Positions 55,423 through 64,000 of a stretch of 64,000 nucleotides of DNA are shown here, piece after piece. Position 1 is the first letter of the stretch. Each line of letters begins with the position of its first letter. Origin of the DNA: Narthecium ossifragum. Lineage: Eukaryota > Streptophyta > Magnoliopsida > Dioscoreales > Nartheciaceae. The position numbers were made by a program, and so were the translations under genes. The notes under the pieces are model-generated. The model saw only the letters and a list, made by a program, of their open reading frames with translations, was not told the origin of the DNA and made no database searches. Where the stretch lies: contig OY986966.1 of NCBI GenBank assembly GCA_963920575.1, positions 13,905,297 to 13,969,296 of the forward strand, given 5' to 3'.

Positions 55423-58400
55423 TGTGAGGACCCGTTCCTCTAGGCTGGTCTGACCGTGTTGGGTCGAGAATCTGGTTTCGTAGTTTGGCTCGGTTGGCCT
55501 TGGTTTGCGATCGGTTGATCGCATCGCTGCTTTTAAAACCCAGGGGTGATTTGGTAAAATTGTGCCTTGGCAGTTGGTTTCACACCCGCGTATAGTGCAC
55601 ACACAGCCTTAATTGATCTAAGTGATTGAATAGATCCAGTAGTAGCGTCCGCGATCATCAGATCCGGATGAGATTGTGACGAGATCGCAATTTGGGGTCA
55701 AATCGAATCCAGTCCGATTAGTTGACTTAGCTAGACCAGCTCAACCACTTAAGTGGCTTAGCTTTCTCTCTTCCCTTTTTCCCTTTTCCCTTCCTTTCTT
55801 TTCTTTTTCTTTTCTTTTTCTTTTCTTTCCTTTCCTCTTCCTTCCCTGCCTTACCCGTGCCTGACCCTGCTTCCCTTTCTTCCCCCGCGCCGGCTTCTTC
55901 TCCCTCCAGCCATCTTCCTCGGCGACCGGGAGGCGGCAGCGAGGACCCCACCTCCTTCTCCTTCCTCCCCTCTCTCTCTCCCGCGGCAGCCCTCTTCCAT
56001 CTCCGGCGACGGCTGCGGCTATGGGAGGACTCCGGCGGCTCTCCGACGAGCTAGAGACGGCGGCGGCAACGTAGGATGGCAGATTAGCAATGATTGAAGC
56101 TTGGATTTTCGTTTAAGGTAGGATTTCAATCATAATCTTTGGATTAAGCTAGATCTAGGGTTTGTTTGTTGAATCTGTAGTTTTGTTTGTGTTAATTGAT
56201 GCTTGTAGGCTTGATTGTTAGCTGATTAGAGTTTGAGAGGATTTTATCTCGATTTTTATCCGGATTTATGTAAGCTTTTCCCGGATTTGTTGTCGAAACC
56301 CTGCATTCCTGTGAGCTAAGCCGTTCGAGCTCAGATCTTGGCTTGTACATGCATGATCTCGTCTGATCATCAGCATGAGAGTTGTAGATCCGTGGATCTA
56401 CTCTCTGATTCAACTGATTTCATAATTTTTGGATTTATATACGATTTTTGGCCAATTGTTTCCTAAACTCCTGCGAAACAGAAATTAAGAAATTGACTAG
56501 TAAAATCTGAGGAAATTAGACTTCAATTGGACCTAATTCTTGGTCAGCATGTTCCTAGAATGTTAATCTATTTCCGCCTATGTTTAATTTGAAATCTGAA
56601 GTTGTTTGGATGTTGAATTGTAATGTTTTCGTCGCCTCTAACGGTGGTTTACTGTAGCAATCCGAGAATTAGCTTGTTAGTGGATTTCTATGTTCTAATT
56701 AGTCCCTTGATGCATGCTTAGTAATTAATTCAAGCTTCATGCAATTTGATATGGGTTTTATCTGGATTTTTGGAAGTTTTTCCCGGATTTTACCGAAGCT
56801 CTGTTTTTCTACGAGCTGAGCTGTTCTAGCTCAGATCTGGGCTCGTACGTGCATGATCTCGTTTGATTATCAAGATTAAAGTTGTAGATCATCGAATCTA
56901 CTTTGAATTGACGCTTATTTCATAATTTACAGATTTTCCTACGATTTATTATGAATTGTTCCCTGATCTGCGACGAAACTGAATCTTTGATAAAAGCTTG
57001 GGTTTTTGGACGAAAATGGAGTTTTTATTGATCTATTTGCTTCGGTCTTCTCGTAGTAGATTGCTAAGGTTGTTAACTATCATGTATATGAATTCTAGGG
57101 TAATTATGAAGGATTTATGCCGAGTTTTAAGCATGTGTAGCTCTAGGTTTCAATCATGCAAATATTATCTTTTCTCGCAATTAATGTTAATCTTGTTAGA
57201 TTTGTGTGTGTACTTAATTGCGTAGAATAAATGAGCTGATAGTATGCCCTTTACCGCTTTGTGGTTGAACTAAGGGAGTCATGCCCCTTGGGATGTTTAT
57301 ATAGAATTATGGGATGGGTTTGTACCCTGCCATAGTTAATTTGTAATTGTGGCATTTTGTGTATTGTGTGGCTGGGGTTCTGCCCCGTTGTAGAAATTGC
57401 GGTTGACGGCTGTGGACGTCGTCGTAATGCCGAAATTTTGATTGAATATGTTGTTGGTTGTTTATGGCCCGTGGGCGCCGTTATAATATTGGATTATTGT
57501 AGTTTAGTCCTCTATCTGCTTTATGCATATTTACCCCTTGGCGAGCCGTAGGCTATGCCTAGCCTTGTATTATGTATGACATACTGTTGCATGCCCTGAT
57601 CTATTAAATGTGTGCGTGAGCATTGCATGCATTTGCTTGAATTAGAGGCATCAGGCTAGGTGGTAGGCGATGAATTTGATCGTCGATCCGGGGTTCTCGG
57701 GTAGCCCTGGTCTAGCCCTAGGACCGGGGTTTGGGTAGTAGAGAATTAGGACATGATTATCATCAATGATTATGGCTGATATTATTCGAGGATTATTAGG
57801 TAGTCGGACTGGAACATTGTTGTTGAGGTTTAGAGGTAGTGTTGTTTCTCCAAGGCCAAGTGCTAAGGATGAATGTCGATGCATTCCCGACGTGGTCCCC
57901 AAGTAGGGCAGTTTTGCTTGGGTAAGGGTGATCTCGCATGGTACTGTTCCCCTGTTGGTGCTTGATGTCGCTCAAATGTGTTACGCACAGCGGTCGCGGT
58001 GCAGTATAGCATAAGAGAGGTCGAACACACAGAGAGACAAGCAGTAAAGATCCAGAAACACAGATAACAATGTATCGAAAATAATCAAGAGCGTAAAAGT
58101 TAAGAAAATAGATCGAAGATGTAATGATAAGATAAGCTGAACGAAAGAAATCAAGATTTAGATGAGGCTAGGCTTCAGGAATCACTTCACTAGGATTTAG
58201 GTTCTTCTCTTCTCAATGGTTCATATGATACTCAGTCAAGGGATTCACATCCCAATCACCTTAACCGGAAGATATGGAACTATAAACCTAAGAAAATATA
58301 TAAATGTCTCTTCCTATAATTGATTCTTCCTTATTATAGGTCCAAATTCATCCAACCCAAACCTAAGAATATATGATACCGGCTGTCACTACAGGCAACA

Positions 58401-58838
58401 TATAGCAAAAGTTCATCGGGACAAAGCCCTAACTCTATCTAACCAGATCTCTAAGAACACACAATACCAACTCTCACAATCGGCAATGCATAACAAAGAT
58501 TTCACGAGATAAAGTAGATAAACAATAGATAAAACTATGGGATTATAAGATCATGAAAGAAGCATAACTGGATTCATAATATTAATCATCCACATAGAAA
58601 TCTATAATCTGAAAATAATCTTTGAAGATCCAATACATAGAAAAGAGTTTAACAATAAAGATTAAAACTATGAACCATTGTTGGAGAAGAAGCCCTAGTC
58701 CTCGCTAGATCATCCGTCCGCCATGCCCGCGGCTTACTCGGCCATAGATGGAGATGTCTTCATCGTCTTCCCTTAGAAAGCGTCCAGAAAGAGCCTCCAA
58801 AAACGTCCAAGAACTCCCCTCAAATCTCCCCAAGAAGT

Positions 58839-58848
58839 CTATTTATAG
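58839..58848 (-). promoter_or_regulatory. TATA box of solo LTR E3
   Basis: CTATAAATAG on the minus strand, in the same position relative to the palindrome array as in E1. A solo LTR keeps its promoter, so it could transcribe leftwards. Confidence 0.7.
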
Positions 58849-58912
58849 GCTTTTGTGAAACCCTAACTCGGATTAGATCTCAGCCCTTGATCTTTCCCGC
58901 AGTGCCAAAAGA

Positions 58913-59240
58913 GATCGATCCCCCTTTGAAAAGAGATCGATCTTCTTCCTTCCGTGAACTCGGGATTTAGGTTTTGCTCGATAAAGATCGATCTTCTCTG
59001 AAAACGGATCGATCTTCTTCCCACGGATGACTGGCGCTTCCAGGTTCGGATCGATCCCTTCTGGAAAGGGGATCGATCCCTTTATTCCGGATTTCTAATT
59101 TCTCCTCACGGCCGATCCTCGCATCGACCCTGCGAGCGTATATTTTTTCCAGAGGCTGACGGTCGATGCGGCGGTCGACCATGGGTCTTTTTCATCTCTG
59201 GGTGCATAAGGGATCGATCTCTTTTAGAAAGAAGATCGAT
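58913..59240. promoter_or_regulatory. GATCGATC palindrome array in U3 of solo LTR E3
   Basis: Eight exact octamers as four inverted pairs (AGAGATCGATC...; GGATCGATCCC...). Between them is a GGTCGATGCGGCGGTCGACC variant like those of the B LTR. The outer bases differ from the E1 arrays (CTT/CCC rather than CGG) although the LTR family is the same. Confidence 0.75.
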
Positions 59241-59841
59241 CTCTTATTCTCTGCATATTTCTTCTGCTATTCTGCTCTGCGCTGGTTGTAGTAAAAGCAC
59301 TGTAACATTCTCTAGGAAGCTCCAAATCATGAACCGTAAAAGTCCCCAGAAACTAGACTTCAAGAGCTTTCCAACCATATATGACACTTCATCTGGTTCG
59401 TCTCAAGAAGGTACAGTTTTGGCGTTAAAGTCCCATCCTTGCTTCAATTTCCTACATAATACAAATAACTTTGTGAAGCAACATGTACGGATGAAATCAT
59501 CTATATTAATCATGAAAACTACGCAAATAAGCTGCTCTTAGTCATGTTTAGAGTGCACTTTCATGCACTCATCAGTGCTTAGGGTGATCTTGGTAACATG
59601 TTCAAGAGAGAGGTTTATGACGCTAGCCCTTGGGACATCGATAGAGTTATGGGACCCTTGGCATTCCTTAGACTTAGGCAGAGAGACAACTCAGTTGTTG
59701 TTTTCCTCCCTTCAGTGTGACGTAGAATAGCGTAGAACCCTACTGAGCTTTGTTGCTCACTCCTACCTGGGCTGCATCGGCGATGCAGGTCGATGCAGTC
59801 CTTTCCTTTCAGGTGATCTTCTGGATCGGGGCGTGACAACT

Positions 59842-59853
59842 TGGTATCAGAGC
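59842..59853 (+). promoter_or_regulatory. Primer-binding site, initiator-Met tRNA (element D3)
   Basis: TGGTATCAGAGC three bases after the LTR end at 59838. Confidence 0.9.
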
Positions 59854-62086
59854 AGGCTGTAGGTCCCAGGGATAGGATTAGGCTTGCGATTAAGGTTTTG
59901 AGTGTGGAATGGGATAGTTCTAGGTCTAGAACATCCTTGCATGGTTGTTTGCGATCGTGTGATATGTTTTCGCTTTATTAATTGTTGCTTATTTTGTTGT
60001 TTTCCAGCTATGACATGACGTCTCAGGGGAAGATGTGTATACACGTCGGTGTCGTCCTTATACTCTTGGAATCCTGAGAGGTGGACCCGTTGTGGTCCAG
60101 GGGCAATGTTGGAGATCCTTCGACAGTAGAGGACTGATTGAAGGAGGTGTCCCGGATCCCGGATGTTTTGGACATCATAGAGTATCGCTTGCTTGGGAAG
60201 CCTTTGTTTTCTTGCCTTTTTAGGAAGCGATCTGTAGTGGCGCTTGTCGGGGCCACTAGGGACACTGTTGGTTGTGTGTTGAGAATAGTTCACGTACTGT
60301 TCTTTGACACCTACCCTTAGAGAGTGGTTAGTTGGGAGTACCTTCCTCTCTTCTTGGTACTCGCACCACGTGGCAACACGCAGGTTGGTTGGATCACCTG
60401 GTTCGGTATGCTGGAGCGACAGCAGGGGACGCCCTGGACTGTACTCCGGATACCGAGACAGATGACTTGAGGGTTGACCCCGGATTGTTGGTCGGTGGTC
60501 GTGGTGAGTTTCGGGGTTGTCGTTCCTGCTTCTAGGGAACGGCAGGGTAGCCATTGGTAGAGGCAGTGGTTTCAGCATCAACGACAGCCGTGACAGCAAC
60601 AACGTCGTGCCAGTTCTTTGAGAGGTGAGCTGGACCACCAGACTGAGAGGGAATCCACAGGGTGCTCGAGTGCTAGTCGCCGGGTGCCTTTCCGTAGATG
60701 GTGCCGGTTGCGAGAGGCGCGAGACGCTTACCGCAGGGCAGTCGGGCGTGATGCACGGCGTGGAGCAAAGCAGTTGGTTGATACCTCAGTTGGGGCAGGT
60801 ACTTGGAGCTGACGTAGGAATTCAGATTCCAGATAGAGTCTTGCTGGAGACAAATTAGTGACCAGTCTTACCAGAGTTTCATGCACTTCTTGGCAGAGAG
60901 CACCTTCAGCAGCAGCCTGTTTCGGACCCGACTTCCTCCAGCTTTCAGCTTCAGCCTTCAGCTTTCGGTGTGTCTTGCGGCTCATGGTTTTCCTATGGCG
61001 TTGGGTTTTTCTCCCTTGTGACTCGTCCCCGTGCAGCTATGTTGGCTTAGGACTGGAGTCTGGTGTGGCTTTGGGAGTAGCCACCGATTTGGGACAAGAG
61101 CTTGGGTTGGTTGCTCTTGTCGGGGCGTTTGCTAGTGGTTGGAGACCTCTAGGTGTCCGTCGCCCACGTGTGGGTCACGTTGGGGTCCGACGGCTTTCTC
61201 GGTTGCGTTGGTTGGTCACGCACTGAGTTGTGCTTCTTTGGCCATGGGGAGGTGTCACGGGTACACCTGACGGCGTTGTTTTGCTCTCATTGAAGGTCGT
61301 GGATTGACGTGCCTTCTGGTTGCCAAGAGCTGGGGTTGTTCACCAGTCTGTGGTGAACTACTCCCCCTTTGGTTTTGAGGGTGCTCGGGAGAGTAGGCTT
61401 TCCCTCGTGTTATTGTTTGTGCAGCTGTCCCTTTGAGAATCTTCTAGGTTATTCCGTCTTCACGGTATTGCCGATTTTGGACTCGGGGTTCGTTCGGGAT
61501 AATCCAGCCAGTGTCTTCAGTGAGCGCGTCGCAGAGGCCTCAATGCCTAGTAGGCTGGGCTGTAATTCGGGCAGATGCGACCGTCCAGGACGGGTGTTCG
61601 CTCTTCCAGGGCGTGAGCAGCTGGACTGCGTGCAGCAGTTTTCACCGTCTCAGTAGCTTCAGCAGTCACATCAGTAGGCTACCCCCGAACCTTTTGTTCT
61701 CCGAGGAGTACGTGCCCGTTGCAGTGCATCGCCGAGATACTCGTCAGCTCACAGTCTCATCGACCTTCTGTTAGATCGGACTTCGCACCAGCTACAATCA
61801 TATGAAGATTCGGGATTGCGACTTCCTGAAGACAGCATTCAGTACGAGTTACGGATTTGTGTCAATGGCAGGCAAATTAGTTGATCTAGCTGAACTCGAG
61901 ATAGATATGTGACTGTAGAGATCGAAGACTGCATTCGCGATTCAGCAGAGACATTTTCAGGACTGCGGGACTGTTGACCAGATTCACCAGGAGACCGGAG
62001 CTCTTGTCTTGAAGTCACTACATCAGTGCCTTTAAGGGTGATAGCAACTGGTAGTTGCTAGAAAGGTTTCGACCTTTCGGGCATAT
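59854..62086 (+). pseudogene. Shortened non-coding internal region of D3
   Basis: Collinear with 19295-21290 of D1, with no usable ORF. It stops just past a TTTAAGGGTGATAG motif (about 62031), where the 3' LTR begins. The pol-relic part is absent. Confidence 0.65.
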
Positions 62087-64000
62087 TGTGAGGACCCGTC
62101 CCTCTATTCCTGTGGCTCGTTGTGGACCGCAAGGGCAATTTGGTAATTGCACCTTGATGGTTTGCTTCACACCCGCGTGTGCACACACAGCCTTGATTGA
62201 TGTAAGTGATTGAATAGATCCAGTAGGAGCGTCCGCGATCATCAGATCCGGATGAGATTGCGGCGAGATCGCAATTTGGGGTCAAATCAGATCCAGTCCG
62301 ATTAGTTGACTCAGCTAGACCAGTTCAGCCACTTAAGTGGCTTAGCTTTCTCTTCCCTCTCTCTTCCTTTCCTTTCCTTTCTTTTTCTTTCTTTTTCCCG
62401 ATTCCTTCCCCTGGCTTGCCCGTGCCCGACCCCTTCCCCTCTCCCTTCCTCGCCGGCTGCTTCTTCCTCCGGCCATCTCCCCCGGTGACCAGGAGGCGCG
62501 GCGAGGGCCCCTTTCCCTCCTCCTTCCTTCCCTCTCGCTCCCCCGCGGCATCTCCTCTTCCTTCTCCGGCGGTGGGTTGTCTTCGACGGCTCTCCGGCGA
62601 GCTGGTGACGACGGCAGTGAGGGAGGACGATGAATCAGCTAGGAGGAAGCTTGGATGAGCGTTTGAATGTAGGGTTTCTACCTTGATCCCTAAGATATGT
62701 TAGATCTAGGGTTTGGTTGTTAGATCTATGGTTTTATTTGTGTAATATGATGCTTATAGACATGTTTAGCAACTGATCTAAGCTTGGTAGGATTTCATCT
62801 TGGTTTTATCCGGATTTATGCAAGCATTTTCCTGGATTTCATTGAAGCCCTGTTTTTTCTGTGAGCTGAACTGTTCGAGCTCAGATCCCGGCTCATCCAT
62901 GCATGATCTCGTGAAACTTTCAAGATGAAAGTTGTAGATCATCGAGTTATCTTCTGATTGCCGCTGATTTCACAATTTTTGGATTTTTCTAAAATTTACA
63001 GTGAATTGTTCGCTAATCTGCGACAAAACTGGACTTTTGATAAAAGCTTGGTGTTTTGGCCAAAAATGGGGTTTTCTTGATCTATTTGCTTCGGCCTTCT
63101 CGTAGTAGATTGGTTTCAATTATGCAAATAGTATCTCTTCTGGCAATTAATGTTAATCTTGTTAGATTTGTGTATGTATTTTAATTGCGTAGAATAGATG
63201 GGCCGACAGTGTGCCCTTTACTGCTTTGTGGTTGAACCAAGGGAGTAATGCCCCTTGGGATGTTTAGATTGATAAGCGGGCCGAAGGTGTGCCTTAGCTT
63301 ATTGTTAGTTGTGATTATCTGTATTGTTGTGCTGTGTGGCCAGGGGTGTGCCCTGTTGCAGGAATTTCGGTTGACGGCCTTTTGCGCCGTCATAATGCCG
63401 AATTTTCGATTGAATGTATTGTTGCTTGTCTACGGGCCGTGGGCGCCGTTATAGTATTGGATTCTTGTAGTTTAAACCTTTACTGCTTTATATTTTTCTG
63501 TTAATATTGTTATAACTGTTGTTATATAATTTGCATGCTTTACTGTTTCATTTATCTGCTTTACTGCTTAATTATCTATCTGTTTATATTGTTAATTATC
63601 TGCCTGTTTATTCTATTGTTTTATTATTGTCGTGCTTTCCTGTGCATTATAGGCATGATAGGCTAATCGTGGGTTTGGGGTTGTCCCTAGGACTCCAGTA
63701 TCAATAGCTAAGTGTTGGCCGCCGTTACCCCGGCATGGGTGTCCTACTGGTATCGTCACTGTCCACGCTGTGTATGGGATCATCGGAGTAAGCCCAATCC
63801 TTGAACAGTGGCCTCGGAGGACGTACTATGGACAGGAACCCTGAGGGGGTATTGATGGGGTGTGTGGGATCCCTGGTAGGGCTTAGCTCTTGATTTGGAG
63901 TTTAGGGATTGTATTGACTTTGTGCTTTGAGTGCTGGGAGATGGTTGTCGTAACCTCGGTCGTTCCGCCAAGTGTGGAAATCCCGCTTGGAGAGGGGTGT
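62087..64000 (+). repeat. 3' LTR of element D3, incomplete at the window edge
   Basis: Starts TGTGAGGACCCGTCCC. It shows the pyrimidine-rich stretch (62340-62560) and GTAGGGTTTCTACC near 62670. It continues beyond 64000. Confidence 0.82.

Larger units (their letters stand above)
57963..59574 (-). repeat. E3: Athila-like solo LTR in minus orientation
   Basis: 1612 bp, reverse complement of the LTR of E1 (start TGATGAGTGCA at 59574, end GAGCGACATCA at 57963). Exact duplication GTGCT (57958-57962 and 59575-59579). A minus-strand TATA box CTATAAATAG lies at 58839-58848, and eight GATCGATC octamers lie upstream of it at about 58913-59240. Confidence 0.9.
55423..59838 (+). repeat. 5' LTR of element D3, split by solo LTR E3
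   Basis: About 2.8 kb of LTR without E3. It has the pyrimidine-rich stretch (55760-55990), donor-like AAGGTAGG near 56117, acceptor-like CCTTTCAG at about 59816 and the palindrome TGCATCGGCGATGCA at 59773-59787. It is diverged from D1. Confidence 0.82.
55423..64000 (+). mobile_element. Element D3: D-type element with shortened internal region, runs off the window
   Basis: The 5' LTR is 55423-59838 with E3 inside, the internal region 59839-62086, and the 3' LTR from 62087 to beyond the window. The right flank is not visible, so no target duplication can be checked. The internal region lacks the last ~2 kb present in D1. Confidence 0.82.

Overview
The window is plant nuclear DNA, made almost entirely of nested LTR retrotransposons. 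Plant origin is shown by Athila-like and chromovirus (Tekay/Del-like) elements, a Cassandra TRIM carrying a 5S rRNA-derived segment, primer-binding sites for plant initiator-Met and Asp tRNAs, and a Mutator-like element holding a fragment of a plant non-specific lipid-transfer protein (nsLTP) gene. The GC-rich coding style of the nsLTP fragment and of one Athila-like ORF would suit a monocot, but the species cannot be named. I see no intact host gene, no tRNA or functional rRNA gene, and no CRISPR array.

The layout can be read as an insertion stack. The oldest layer is a decayed Ty3/Gypsy gag on the minus strand, cut into pieces at 53706-55422, 51560-52076, 27556-27791 and about 12640-13000. 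Its reading frame reconnects across three of the insertions that split it. The next layer comprises A1 (minus, window edge to 12635), D1 (plus, 13001-27555), a D-type solo LTR, D2 (27792-51559), an Athila-like solo LTR (52077-53700) and D3 (plus, 55423 to the right edge). A third layer sits inside those: Athila-like E1 (1527-10669) and a Cassandra solo LTR (11644-12016) in the A1 LTR, a truncated minus-strand element A2 (14746-18025) in the 5' LTR of D1, a Pack-MULE (26233-27363) in the 3' LTR of D1, element B (minus, 28295-48494) in D2, and a solo LTR, E3 (57963-59574), in the LTR of D3. The youngest layer is a three-LTR Cassandra array (5099-6407) in E1 and Athila-like element C (35751-46853) in the 5' LTR of B. 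Target-site duplications (TSDs) are exact for B, C, Cassandra, the MULE and both Athila-like solo LTRs.

A, B and D are related subfamilies: long LTRs beginning TGTGAGGACC and ending near GGGGCGTGACA, with a Met-tRNA primer site. Their coding parts are gag-protease in A1, a gag/RT fusion in A2 and the integrase end in B, all damaged. E1 and C use the Asp-tRNA primer site. E1 keeps a broken gag and the RNase H/integrase end. C keeps gag-protease and a separate GC-rich env-position ORF but has no RT, RNase H or integrase, so any movement would have to use enzymes from another element.

The most unusual signal is an 8-base palindrome, GATCGATC, found about 90 times by hand count, against about one expected by chance. 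It occurs as clustered, often inverted pairs just upstream of TATA boxes in LTRs of unrelated families, again ahead of the env-position ORF inside element C, and in the Cassandra LTR directly after its 5S-derived promoter box.
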